In this document: positions 15,471-24,030 of the stretch, in pieces
Layout: the number at the start of each line of letters is the position of its first letter
Position numbering within the stretch: the first letter of the stretch is position 1
Assembly (NCBI RefSeq): GCF_002833405.1
Contig: NZ_CP025135.1
Span: 353,501 to 417,500, forward strand
Source of the DNA: Planococcus sp. MB-3u-03
GTDB lineage: Bacteria > Bacillota > Bacilli > Bacillales_A > Planococcaceae
Reading direction: 5' to 3'
DNA length: 64,000 nt
The notes under the pieces: generated by a model
Databases searched by the model: none
Told to the model about the DNA's origin: nothing
The model's input: the letters and a program-made list of their open reading frames with translations, nothing else
Position numbers and translations under genes: made by a program

Positions 15471-18092
15471 ATGCAAACGATACTGAAATTAAAATGGCCG
15501 ATCATGATCGGGCTCATCGTATTGACAGCGGCATTGTTTTTAGTGGCGCCAAATTTAACGGAACAAGCGGAAGAAGCAGGTTCGTTCCAATTGTCCGAAC
15601 AAGCGGACTCGCAGCGTGCGGCAACGATACTGGAATCGGATGATGTGTCAGGGCAGACGATTTCATTGGTGATCGAACTGGAGTCGGAACTCGATGAAAC
15701 AAGCGAGCAGCAGATCGCGGACATGAGAGCGGAAATCGAAGCGCTCGGCGATCCTGTGACGACAGTGTTGGACCCATTTGAAAATGAAGAATTGGAAGCG
15801 CAATTGGTTGCAGAAGATCGCCAGACGGTCTTGCTTCCGGTATCGATTGAAGGAACAGATGAAGAAGCGGCGGCACTCGCGGATGAAATCCGTGAAACGA
15901 TTGTGCCGGACGATTTAACCGTCTACTTGACGGGTGAGGCAATCATCAACCAAGACGTTAACACCAGTGCCCAGGAAGGCCTGAAGAAAACCGAGATCAT
16001 CACGGTAGTGTTGATTTTCGGCTTGCTGCTGGCGGTGTTCCGGTCGTTTATCACGCCAATCATCCCGCTTGTGGCGGTAGGGCTCAGCTATTTGCTCAGT
16101 CAATCGCTCGTGGCGTTTTTCATCGATTGGTTCGGCTTCCCGGTTTCGAATTACACGCAGATTTTCCTGGTGGCGATTCTGTTCGGTCTCGGGACCGATT
16201 ACTGCATCTTGCTGCTCAGCCGCTATAAAGAAGAACTGACAGAAGGGAAAGGTGTACAGGAAGCGATTCTGAACACATACCGGACGGCTGGGAAGACTTT
16301 GTTCATCAGCGGCTTCTCCGGCTTTATTGCCTTTGCGGCTATCGGCTTTGCGGAATTCCCGATTTTCAAATCGGCAGTTGCCGTTGCGGTCGGCATCGCC
16401 GTCCTCCTCGTTGTTCTGTTTACCGTCATGCCGTTTTTCATGGCGGTGCTAAAAGACAAGCTGTTCTGGCCAAGTAAGGGCTCAGCGTCCCATAAAGACA
16501 GCAAGTTGTGGATCTGGATCGGCAAATTGTCCGTCAACCGTCCGCTTTGGTCGATGCTGCTGGTGGCGGCCATCACTGTTCCTTTGCTGTTCTCTTATAA
16601 CAACGACCTGTCATTCAATACAGTAGACGAGATCAGCTCGGATTATGAATCGGTGAAAGGCCTCGATGCCATTGAATCGGCATTTGGCGCAGGCAATACG
16701 ATGCCGGTCCAAGTCGTCATTAAAGGCGAAGAAAGCCTGACGGCAGAAGAAACGATCCCGTATCTGGATGCTTTGGCGCAAGATATGGAAAAAGTTGAAG
16801 GTGTCGACATGGTTCGTGCCATTACGCGCCCTACCGGTTCGGTGATTGATGAATTTTTCGTCGATCATCAGCTGGGCCTCATTGCAGAAGGGCTTGAAGA
16901 GGCGAATGCCGGAATTGGCGAAGTCCAGTCCGGCCTTGGTGAAATTGAAAAAAACCTGGAAACGATCAGTGGACAGGCAGGAGGCGCTGGCCTTCGCGAA
17001 GCAGCTGCAGGCTTGTCGCAAGTGAACGGGCAGCTTGAACAGATTTCAGGCGGCCTCCAGCAGACCGACAATATTGAACAGACGGTCGGTGCGCTCGCTC
17101 AAGTGAATGCTGGGCTTTCAGAAGTTGAACAAGGCTTAAACGGCGGCGCTGGCCAATACGATGAATTAGCTGCTGGCATCGGGGAACTTGCGCAAGGCGT
17201 CGGCGCTTCATCAGACGGCCTTACGGAAATCAGCGAAGGCTTGACTGAAATCGCCGATACACTGACAGGCATCAGCGATAGCGAAGCAGTGCGCGGCACA
17301 GGCATTTACCTGCCTGAAGGCACTTTGGAACAAGAAGAGTTCGAACCGCTGCTTGATCAGTATGCATTTGCCGATGGCGAAGGCATGTTGATGGAAGTGG
17401 TGCTCGAAGAAGATCCCTATTCTCCGGAAGCGATTGACATCGTCACGAATTTGAAAGAAGCGGCTGAGAGAAGCATTAACGGTACGCCTCTTGAAGACGT
17501 GGACATTGCATACGGTGGGGTGCCAAGTATCAATAGCGATTTGAAGGACATCTCCGAGAGTGACTTTACGCGTACAGTCAGCATTATGCTCATCAGTTTG
17601 TTCGTGGTATTGGCAGTGCTGTTGCGTTCTTTCATCATGCCGCTGTTTATGATCGGCTCTCTCTTATTAACCTATTACAGTTCGATTGCGATCACCGAGT
17701 TGATTTTCGTCGGATGGCTCGGTTATGACGGCATTACATGGGCCGTTCCGTTCTTTGGCTTTGTCATGCTTGTCTCGCTCGGCATCGATTACTCGATCTT
17801 CCTGCTCGATCGTTACCGTGAAGAAGCTTTAACGGCCGCAGACTTCTCGAAAGCGATGCACCGGTCGATGGCGAAAATGGGAACAGTCATCATCACGGCT
17901 GCCATTTTGCTCGCCGGAACGTTCGGCGCGATGCTGCCATCCGGAGTGCTCAGCCTGATGCAGATCGCAACCATCGTCATCACTGGCTTGCTGCTTTACG
18001 GCTTGATCGTCTTGCCGCTGCTCGTGCCGGCAATTACCGTTTCATTTGCGGGCGGCGCTTGGTGGCCATTCGGATTGAAAAAGAAAAAATAA
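15471..18092 (+). CDS. MMPL/RND-family exporter
   Basis: The protein of 873 residues has two MMPL halves, each with one membrane helix, a large outer domain and five further helices. The RND/MMPL helix motifs FGLGTDYCILLLSRYKEE and SLGIDYSIFLLDRYREE carry the expected Asp-Tyr pairs for proton coupling. The second outer domain contains an inserted helical stretch (about residues 470-605) of repeated x-x-L-x-x-G units like those in YhgE/Pip proteins. The substrate may be lipids or amphiphilic drugs. It is co-transcribed with the MarR gene. Confidence 0.9.
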   Translation: MQTILKLKWPIMIGLIVLTAALFLVAPNLTEQAEEAGSFQLSEQADSQRAATILESDDVSGQTISLVIELESELDETSEQQIADMRAEIEALGDPVTTVLDPFENEELEAQLVAEDRQTVLLPVSIEGTDEEAAALADEIRETIVPDDLTVYLTGEAIINQDVNTSAQEGLKKTEIITVVLIFGLLLAVFRSFITPIIPLVAVGLSYLLSQSLVAFFIDWFGFPVSNYTQIFLVAILFGLGTDYCILLLSRYKEELTEGKGVQEAILNTYRTAGKTLFISGFSGFIAFAAIGFAEFPIFKSAVAVAVGIAVLLVVLFTVMPFFMAVLKDKLFWPSKGSASHKDSKLWIWIGKLSVNRPLWSMLLVAAITVPLLFSYNNDLSFNTVDEISSDYESVKGLDAIESAFGAGNTMPVQVVIKGEESLTAEETIPYLDALAQDMEKVEGVDMVRAITRPTGSVIDEFFVDHQLGLIAEGLEEANAGIGEVQSGLGEIEKNLETISGQAGGAGLREAAAGLSQVNGQLEQISGGLQQTDNIEQTVGALAQVNAGLSEVEQGLNGGAGQYDELAAGIGELAQGVGASSDGLTEISEGLTEIADTLTGISDSEAVRGTGIYLPEGTLEQEEFEPLLDQYAFADGEGMLMEVVLEEDPYSPEAIDIVTNLKEAAERSINGTPLEDVDIAYGGVPSINSDLKDISESDFTRTVSIMLISLFVVLAVLLRSFIMPLFMIGSLLLTYYSSIAITELIFVGWLGYDGITWAVPFFGFVMLVSLGIDYSIFLLDRYREEALTAADFSKAMHRSMAKMGTVIITAAILLAGTFGAMLPSGVLSLMQIATIVITGLLLYGLIVLPLLVPAITVSFAGGAWWPFGLKKKK

Positions 18093-18125
18093 GTTTTAAA
18101 GGCTGCCTTATAATTACCTTGAAAT

Positions 18126-18165
18126 GTCCGGAGAAAAAGAAGTCCTTTTTCTTCGGATATTTTAT
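18126..18165 (+). terminator. Terminator after MMPL gene
   Basis: A TCCGGAGAAAAAG / CTTTTTCTTCGGA stem followed by a T-rich stretch. Confidence 0.65.
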
Positions 18166-18204
18166 TTGTATGTTCGTGTTCGTCCACTCTCTTCAATTCA
18201 GAAC

Positions 18205-18355
18205 ATGTGATGGGAATGGAGACGGTGACTCCTGCGGGAGCAGTGACGGAGCCTTGCGACGGAGCGACGCGAGCTGAAGACCCTGGACTGAGCGCAGCGA
18301 GGGAAGCGGCTGAAGCCGTGCCCGCGGAAAGCGTCCGTCGAAATGGACATCACTC
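18205..18355. repeat. GC-rich intergenic repeat, copy A
   Basis: The 367-base gap between the MMPL gene and the next CDS holds a GC-rich block. It begins GACTCCTGCGGGAGCAGTGA and ends CCGCGGAAAGCG before a TCCGTCGAAATGGA tail. It shares the CTCCTG(C/T)GGGA, GAAGACCC/GAGACCCCGCA and GGAAAGCG elements with the blocks at 32509 and 62550. The same kind of sequence is familiar from intergenic regions of many Bacillales; its role is unknown. An extended -10 (TGTTATAAT) follows at about 18415-18423. Confidence 0.6.
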
Positions 18356-18459
18356 ATTTCTTATAGGCAGCCCTTTTTCTATTATTTCGCAAACGGTGAA
18401 GCACACCGTATGCATGTTATAATGAAGTCAGAAATCCAAAGAAGAAATGGGGATGTCCA

Positions 18460-18912
18460 GTGCTGACATTTGAGCAAAAACTAGAAGTGATCGAAGCGTT
18501 TCCGGAACTGACACGAAAAGAAGTATCGATGAAACGAGTTAACTTCCAATTTGAAGAAAGCCTCTACGATAAGAAAAACGTGGTTTATCATCTTCACCCG
18601 AACGGCAACGGCTTTGTCTTCGTCGGTGATTTGCCGCAATACGAAGCGGACAGCCGCGGCTTGATCAATATCCGCGACTTTTCGGCGAGCCAGTTGCGCA
18701 GCATCATTGCCGATTCGATCGATTATTTGGGCCAGGAACCAGAACCCCCTTATGACAAGCGGTGGACCAATAGAGAAGGCGAAAAGCTCGACCTTGTCTA
18801 TGAAGAACCTTTCTGGAATATTTATACAGGTAAAAATTTAGAAGAAAGTTTCGGCACGTTCGATGACGCTGAAGATTATCTGCTCGACCAAGGATTCAGC
18901 GAGCGGAAATAA
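18460..18912 (+). CDS. Conserved-looking hypothetical protein
   Basis: A GTG start gives a soluble, acidic protein of 150 residues with no membrane segment. Features seen are KRVNFQFEESLYDKKNVVYHLH, GNGFVFVGDLP and a C-terminal FDDAEDYLLDQGF. No family was recognised. Its stop overlaps the ATG of the following acetyltransferase by one base (TAATG), so the two are probably translated together. An extended -10 promoter element lies 40 bases upstream. Confidence 0.75.
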   Translation: MLTFEQKLEVIEAFPELTRKEVSMKRVNFQFEESLYDKKNVVYHLHPNGNGFVFVGDLPQYEADSRGLINIRDFSASQLRSIIADSIDYLGQEPEPPYDKRWTNREGEKLDLVYEEPFWNIYTGKNLEESFGTFDDAEDYLLDQGFSERK

Positions 18913-19364
18913 TGAACATCCGAAAACTGGGAATGTACGAGGAATTGCCGCTCGGCCTGTTATTGGAAGCGGATCCTTCTGAGCAATTGGTCCGCGACTA
19001 TTGTGCTGGCGGCCATTGCTTTATCGCCGAACAGCAGGAAACCGTCATGGGCGTGTTCGTCTTGATTGCGCTGGATTCGGACACCGCTGAAATCAAAAAT
19101 ATTGCACTCGCTGAGTCTGAGCGCGGAAAAGGCTTTGGCAAGCGCTTGGTGTTTTCAGCTCTCGAAGAAGCGAAAAAACTCGGTTTCTCGGCTGTTGAGA
19201 TCGGTACCGGAAATTCAAGTTTGGCGCAATTGGCGCTCTACCAAAAATGTGATTTCCGCATGAAATCGATCGACCGGGATTTTTTCACCCGCCATTACGA
19301 AGAACCGATTTTTGAAAATGGCTTGCAGTGCCGGGATATGGTCCGGCTCGATTATCGGTGGTAA
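18912..19364 (+). CDS. GNAT-family N-acetyltransferase
   Basis: The protein of 150 residues has the GNAT acetyl-CoA loop ESERGKGFGKRLV (about 70-82), preceded by the strand AEIKNIAL, and the C-terminal LALYQKCDFR. It is coupled by a one-base overlap to the hypothetical gene upstream and is followed by a terminator. The acceptor is unknown. Confidence 0.88.
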   Translation: MNIRKLGMYEELPLGLLLEADPSEQLVRDYCAGGHCFIAEQQETVMGVFVLIALDSDTAEIKNIALAESERGKGFGKRLVFSALEEAKKLGFSAVEIGTGNSSLAQLALYQKCDFRMKSIDRDFFTRHYEEPIFENGLQCRDMVRLDYRW

Positions 19365-19367
19365 CAA

Positions 19368-19399
19368 GCGAATGCAGCAGATGCATTCGCTTTTTTTCA
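19368..19399 (+). terminator. Terminator after acetyltransferase
   Basis: An AGCGAATGCA / TGCATTCGCT stem followed by seven T. Confidence 0.8.
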
Positions 19400-19485
19400 T
19401 TTATTACCAAAAAGACCGCTGTGTATGCGGCGAAAAAGAGGAAAATTCTGACCATTTTCGGTATGCTGAGAGAAGAGGTGAGGAC

Positions 19486-21135
19486 ATGTTCAAGAAAGTG
19501 ATACTGTACACAAACCGTTTGGATGAAATGAAAGGGTTTTACGAATACCAGTTGGGCTTCCGGATTGTTGAAGAAGACGACACCAGCTTTGCGCTTTCAA
19601 TCGGCACGTCCGTTTTGGAATTCCGCCAGTCGGACAGTGCGTCTTTTTACCATTATGCAATCAATATTCCAGGGAACCAATTCAGTTTGGCCAAATTCTG
19701 GGCGCGTGCGCGCGTTGAGCTGAACCGCCAGGAAGGCATGGACGAAATTTATTATTCGAATTTCAATTCCGATGCCTTCTATTTTCAGGATCCTGCCGGC
19801 AATATCGTTGAGTTTATCGGACGCCGCCACGTCGACATCATGGATGATTTCACAATCGATTCCTTACTCGACATCAGTGAAGTCGGCATCGTTTCGCCAT
19901 ATGTCAAGGAAGTGGGCGAGTCATTGGAACGGATGGAAATTCCCGTACGCGGCAATAAAGGGATCGATCCGACAACGCTGAATTTTCTCGGCAAAGATCC
20001 CCATTTTCTGGTGCTCGTACCGCCAAAACGTACGTGGTTCTTCTCTAAACTGAAAAGCGAAACGCATCCGTTGGCAATCGAACTTACGGACGGGCGGATG
20101 ATCGAGATCGATGCGGAAGGGCATATGGTGCAAAAGCAAGCAGATAATCCGGTTTCCGACTTAATGGAATCGGCCTCATTTTCAGGGACTGCACATATGG
20201 CCGGCAATGAAAATTGGTCGCTTGCCAAGGGATTCGCGAACCGTGCGGATGAACGGCCGATTGCTGTCGACAGCCGCTTCGGCATCGCGTCCGGCAGCAA
20301 GATCTTTACAGCTGTCGCTGTGTTGCAATTGGTGGAGCAAAACAAGCTCGAACTTTCAGCGAAGCTGTCAGAGCTATTGCCGAAGACCTTCCCGAATTTC
20401 AACGCGACGGTTCACCAACTGTTGTGCCATACATCAGGCCTTCCTGATTACTTCGACGAAGAGGCGATGGATGACTTCGAACAATTGTGGCAAGAGACTC
20501 CGATGTACCGGATGGAGACGCCAGCTGATTTTGTTCCATTGTTCCGCGACTTGCCGCCTGTCGAAGAACCGGGGACACGTTTCCGATATAATAATGCGGG
20601 CTATATCGCACTCGGCCTGATCATCGAGCAAGTGACTGGCGAAGAATTCGCCGATTACGTCGAGCGGGAAGTGTTGGCGAAAGCGGATATGTCGGACTCG
20701 GGTTATTTCCGCCTGGATCGTTTGCCGAAAAATACGGCGTATGGATATATTGAGGAAGACGGCTCTTGGCGCACGAACCAATACGCGATTCCAGTTCGCG
20801 GTGGAGCGGACGGAGGCGCCTTCGTCACGGCAGGGGACATGGCGAAATTCTGGAGCCGGTTGATGGACGGGACTTTATTGTCTGAAGAGATGAAAAACCG
20901 CCTGCTGACGGTCCAGGCGCAACAAGGTGACGAAGCTTACGGCTACGGTGTGTGGATTGAGGAGCAAGAAGGAGTAGCGGTGAAGTATCATGTAATGGGG
21001 TACGACCCTGGCGTGAATTTCCATTCGGGCTATTATCCCCAGCAAAAATCCATCGTTACTGTATTGTCAAATGCCAGGGAAGGCGCGTATGATATAGTGA
21101 AGGCCATTGAACGCGAGAAAAAACTGAGAGGGTGA
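19486..21135 (+). CDS. Fusion of a VOC (glyoxalase-like) domain and a class C beta-lactamase-fold hydrolase
   Basis: The ATG at 19486 follows AGAGGTGAGG. The 549-residue protein has a VOC region in the first about 220 residues (LYTNRLDEMKGFYEYQLGF, FQDPAGNIVEFIGRR). After it comes a serine beta-lactamase-like/esterase domain with SxxK (Ser269-Lys272, in ASGSKIF), YNN (368-370) and a likely HSG (513-515). The catalytic set is therefore intact. The reading frame is continuous, so this is a genuine fusion. No signal peptide is seen, so a cytoplasmic esterase or amidase with a VOC sensor or binding domain is inferred rather than a secreted beta-lactamase. Confidence 0.85.
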   Translation: MFKKVILYTNRLDEMKGFYEYQLGFRIVEEDDTSFALSIGTSVLEFRQSDSASFYHYAINIPGNQFSLAKFWARARVELNRQEGMDEIYYSNFNSDAFYFQDPAGNIVEFIGRRHVDIMDDFTIDSLLDISEVGIVSPYVKEVGESLERMEIPVRGNKGIDPTTLNFLGKDPHFLVLVPPKRTWFFSKLKSETHPLAIELTDGRMIEIDAEGHMVQKQADNPVSDLMESASFSGTAHMAGNENWSLAKGFANRADERPIAVDSRFGIASGSKIFTAVAVLQLVEQNKLELSAKLSELLPKTFPNFNATVHQLLCHTSGLPDYFDEEAMDDFEQLWQETPMYRMETPADFVPLFRDLPPVEEPGTRFRYNNAGYIALGLIIEQVTGEEFADYVEREVLAKADMSDSGYFRLDRLPKNTAYGYIEEDGSWRTNQYAIPVRGGADGGAFVTAGDMAKFWSRLMDGTLLSEEMKNRLLTVQAQQGDEAYGYGVWIEEQEGVAVKYHVMGYDPGVNFHSGYYPQQKSIVTVLSNAREGAYDIVKAIEREKKLRG

Positions 21136-21139
21136 GTCG

Positions 21140-21238
21140 ATGGACGGAAAAAAACTGGCCATGAGCGTAGTGGTCGGAACGCTCCTGTTGGTCGCGATCA
21201 TTTTCCTGGTCTTCCAATTGTATTTCATCATGAATTAA
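21140..21238 (+). CDS. 32-residue single-pass membrane protein
   Basis: A short frame begins at an ATG shortly after GAGAGGGTGAG, four bases after the fusion gene ends. It encodes MDGKKLAMSVVVGTLLLVAI plus a hydrophobic end, i.e. a charged N-terminus and a single membrane helix. A strong terminator overlaps its stop codon. No family was recognised; the tight spacing suggests co-translation with the hydrolase. Confidence 0.5.
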   Translation: MDGKKLAMSVVVGTLLLVAIIFLVFQLYFIMN

Positions 21239-21269
21239 AAAAAAGCTGCCATTGGGCAGCTTTTTTCTT
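21236..21269 (+). terminator. Terminator after the VOC-hydrolase operon
   Basis: An AAAAGCTGCC / GGCAGCTTTT stem with the loop ATTG and a T run. Confidence 0.85.
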
Positions 21270-21310
21270 TGTGACTGATGAAATAGGGGAGGGAAGTGAG
21301 TAGAGAAAGT

Positions 21311-21529
21311 TTGTGCTATTCGACTGCGTTGCAGGGACACGCTTTCCGGAGGGCTCGCATTGAGCCGCTTCGTCGCTTCGCAAAAACCCGCCTGCTCAAC
21401 TCTCACGATGTTCGAGCTTCGCAAACGAATATGCTCAATACCTTTCGCAGATTCGCTTGCAGGGTCTCAATTGTCTCGCTGATCCTCCCGGAGTCGGCCC
21501 CTTCCACTCCGTCTCTAATTTTAGAGTGG
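21311..21529. repeat. Repeat island 1, module 1
   Basis: A block of about 220 bases begins at ATTCGACTGCGTTGCAGGG and ends in CCACTCCGTCTCTAATTTTA then GAGTGG. The end is a palindrome (CCACTC...CTCTAA...TTAGAG...GAGTGG). The same start and the same end recur at 52905-53123, while the middle differs. No gene is supported in 21270-22130; together with the two units that follow, this module accounts for most of the gap. Confidence 0.7.
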
Positions 21530-21653
21530 CGGATAATTTCTCCGACCATACAATATAAAATGTGAAAGAGCTCCAGTCTGGATAGCTCATGGCCCTTCTA
21601 ATCCACCAACAATAATTCTTTGCACAAGCATTTCAGGATCAGATGCTTCATCG

Positions 21654-21780
21654 CAGGAAGCGATTTCCCCGCTAGCCGGCAACTGAATACAAAAAGAAAG
21701 CTATGTAAACTAGCATCATCCAATAAAATCTCTCAGCCGCCCAGCGCCAAAGGCCAACCCAAAGCCGGGCGGCGACTACC
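21654..21780. repeat. Repeat island 1, structured unit 1 (internally deleted)
   Basis: The unit carries the conserved box CCCGCTAGCCGGCAACTGAA and the outer stem GCCGCCC / GGGCGGC. Compared with the next unit it lacks 48 bases, exactly the inner helices, with the junction at a GCCAA direct repeat. Its length is 127 bases instead of 175. The tail (to about 21832) is shared with the first unit of the second island. Confidence 0.7.
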
Positions 21781-21852
21781 AAGGTGAATCCTGAATCGAA
21801 TGCAGAAACACTTCGACACGCAAACCCTAGCTATCTTCACTTCTGTTCTATT

Positions 21853-22027
21853 CGGGAAGCAATTCCCCCGCTAGCCGGCAACTGAATACAAAAAGAAAGC
21901 TATATAAACTAGCATCATCCAAAGAAATCTCCAAGCCGCCTAGCGCCAAGGGTGAGCCGACGCAATAAGACAGGTGATCTTCCTGGCTTGTTGCCAAAGG
22001 CCAACCCAAAGCAGGGCGGCGACTACC
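21853..22027. repeat. Repeat island 1, structured unit 2 (full length)
   Basis: A 175-base unit with nested helices. The outer stem is GCCGCCT / GGGCGGC. The middle stem is GGGT-GA-GCC / GGC-CA-ACCC. The inner hairpin is GCAATAAGACAGG / CCTGGCTTGTTGC. The A-to-G change in the inner hairpin relative to other units gives a U-G wobble if the plus strand is transcribed. It shares the CTAGCCGGCAAC box with the other three units. Confidence 0.7.
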
Positions 22028-22130
22028 AAAGCGACGCTTATATCAATGCGCCGGAACATTTCCGCACCCAAACACTCGCTATCTCCACCTTAAGAAACCG
22101 CTCCATTGCATGCCTATATTTTTAGACAAT

Positions 22131-22162
22131 AAAAAATGGACTCTTCCGAAGAAGAGTCCATT
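22131..22162 (-). terminator. Terminator of the cold-shock gene
   Basis: On the minus strand AATGGACTCTTC-TTCG-GAAGAGTCCATT is followed by a T run; the loop is the stable UUCG tetraloop. Confidence 0.9.
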
Positions 22163-22179
22163 GAAAGTTTAAGGGTTAA

Positions 22180-22380
22180 TTAAGCTTTTGATACGTTAGT
22201 AGCTTGAAGACCGCGTTGGCCTTGCTCGATGTCAAAAGTAACTTCTTGACCTTCGTCAAGAGTTTTGAATCCTTCGCTTTGGATAGCTGAGAAGTGTACG
22301 AATACGTCGTCTCCGCCTTCGCGCTCGATGAAGCCGAATCCTTTTTCTGAGTTAAACCATTTTACTTTACCTTGTTCCAT
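22180..22380 (-). CDS. cspA: Cold-shock protein (CspA/CspB family)
   Basis: The 66-residue protein has the complete cold-shock domain: RNP1 KGFGFIE (about 14-20) and RNP2 VFVHFSAI (about 27-34). It begins at the ATG after a GAGGAAAC ribosome binding site. A longer upstream reading frame has no support. It binds single-stranded RNA and DNA as a chaperone. The long leader upstream (to about 22500) fits the family's cold-responsive 5' UTR, though no specific cold box was identified. The terminator is a strong UUCG hairpin. Confidence 0.95.
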   Translation of the reverse strand: MEQGKVKWFNSEKGFGFIEREGGDDVFVHFSAIQSEGFKTLDEGQEVTFDIEQGQRGLQATNVSKA

Positions 22381-22594
22381 GTGTGTTTCCTCCTCGTATG
22401 CTAATGCATACATTGTATTACTATCCTTGCTCAAATCCTTCAGATAAAATCTGATACTTAATGAAAAGCCATCGAACAAAAATAATTCTTCCTTAGAATA
22501 GCACGGTACTCTTTGGAATGCAAGGGTTAAGTTCGGTTGCTTCTTTTTCCCGCCATTCGTTATAGTTGAATGAAGAGGGATAGGAGGGGGATCG

Positions 22595-23116
22595 ATGCAG
22601 CGGATTATGGTGATCGGTGTGTCAGCGGGTGCCGGCAAGTCAACGTTTGCAAGACGTTTAGGAAAAGTGGCTAATCTGCCGGTGCATCATTTGGATGCGT
22701 ATTATTGGAAGCCGGGCTGGGTTGAAGCAGAGGAGAAAGAATTTCGGCACAAGCAGCAGGAGCTGGCGAACGAACCGCGCTGGATCATTGAAGGGAATTA
22801 TAATAGCACGGCCGCTATCCGCTTGGCAGCTTGCGATGCACTTATCCAATTGCAGCTGCCGCTGTGGCGCTGTTTATGGCGGGTATTGAAAAGGCGCATT
22901 CAATACCGTAAACAAGCTAGGCCGGATATGGCACCAGGATGTCCTGAAAAGCTGGATTACGAGTTTTTGAAGTTTATTGTGATGACCTATCACGAGCGGC
23001 AAAAATCGCAACACCATTTAATAGAAGAATTTATTAGGAAATATCCTGAAAAACAGGTGTATATCCTCCGTACACAAAAGGAAATTGAGGCTTTTTTGGA
23101 ACAGGCCGGTAAATAG
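22595..23116 (+). CDS. P-loop kinase-like protein (DNA topology modulation / FlaR-type)
   Basis: The protein of 173 residues follows AGGAGGGGG. It has a Walker A motif ([10 protein letters not shown], about 8-17), then [26 protein letters not shown] and [13 protein letters not shown]. These match the adenylate-kinase-like family often annotated as DNA topology modulation protein. The true substrate of this family is not established. It is divergent from the cold-shock gene. Confidence 0.8.
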   Translation: MQRIMVIGVSAGAGKSTFARRLGKVANLPVHHLDAYYWKPGWVEAEEKEFRHKQQELANEPRWIIEGNYNSTAAIRLAACDALIQLQLPLWRCLWRVLKRRIQYRKQARPDMAPGCPEKLDYEFLKFIVMTYHERQKSQHHLIEEFIRKYPEKQVYILRTQKEIEAFLEQAGK

Positions 23117-23208
23117 TTTCAATTTTACAGTCAATTGAAAAAACTTGGAGACGATGGATAGGGAACATGGTATTCTGATAGTACGAAAGAAACGAGGGGG
23201 AATGGGCT

Positions 23209-23925
23209 TTGAAAGACCGGCTATATGAAGGTACACTGACCAATGTGCGTTTGCACAAGCAGGTGCCAATGTATATGAAGCGCCTGTACCTGGAGGATTT
23301 GGCTGAAATCGAACGGGTTCAGCAAACGGTTATCGACTCGCTGCCAGAGAAAAATACGTTGCAGCCGTTGTCGACTGAAGAATTTCTGTTTATTTTGCAG
23401 CATAACGGGCTGATCGTCGGGGCTTTTGTGGAAGGGGAGTTGGTGGCTTTTCGGGCATTGCTCGTTCCGGAAATCGACGCGGAACATCTCGGACACGATA
23501 TCGGCCTCTCGGAAGCTGAACTTGGCAACATGATTTATCAGGAAATTTCGGCTGTGGTTCCCGATTACCGTGGAAACCGCCTTCAGCAGAAGTTGGCCGA
23601 AGTGGTCATGAAGGAATTGAAGAAACTGGAGAAGAAATTTCGTTACGTAGCATGTACAGTGGCACCGATGAATATCCCGAGCTTAAAGGACAAGTTCACT
23701 CAGCAAATGCACATTGCCGCGTTGAAAACAAAGTACGACGGGCTGGAACGCTATATCTTGGTGAAAGACCTCGAGCAGCCAAACGCAGATTACGGCAATC
23801 AAATCACGGCACCGATCGACGATTTGCAAAAACAGAAGGAATTGTTAAATGAGGGATATGTTGGAATTGGCTTTCAGATGGTCAAAGGCTTTCACGCACT
23901 GCAATTTGCCAAACCTCTTAGTTGA
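23209..23925 (+). CDS. GNAT-like N-acetyltransferase
   Basis: The start is the TTG eight bases after GAGGGGG; an ATG seven bases upstream is in another frame that stops after eight codons. The 238-residue protein shows a GNAT core: strand EISAVVPDYRGNRLQQKLAEVVM (about 105-127), with the acetyl-CoA loop DYRGNRLQ replacing the usual Q/RxxGxG. The N-terminus (VPMYMKRLYLEDLAEIERVQ) matches acetyltransferases of this class. The acceptor is unknown. Confidence 0.75.
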   Translation: MKDRLYEGTLTNVRLHKQVPMYMKRLYLEDLAEIERVQQTVIDSLPEKNTLQPLSTEEFLFILQHNGLIVGAFVEGELVAFRALLVPEIDAEHLGHDIGLSEAELGNMIYQEISAVVPDYRGNRLQQKLAEVVMKELKKLEKKFRYVACTVAPMNIPSLKDKFTQQMHIAALKTKYDGLERYILVKDLEQPNADYGNQITAPIDDLQKQKELLNEGYVGIGFQMVKGFHALQFAKPLS

Positions 23926-24030
23926 TCGGTAATTTTTTTAAAAAAGCGTCTCGAATTTTGGAACACTCTAGCGCTTTCCTGTAAAATTATCAGAAATTCA
24001 CATAAATTTATCTTCAAGAGGAGTTACGAT

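Noticed and set aside
21296..21565. Open frame of 89 codons in repeat island 1
   Set aside because: It lies inside the module-1 repeat, the interior is not conserved in the second island, and the composition is not protein-like.
22381..22638. Upstream extension of the cold-shock protein reading frame
   Set aside because: The 66-residue cold-shock domain is complete from the ATG at 22380; the extension overlaps the divergent gene and is leader sequence.
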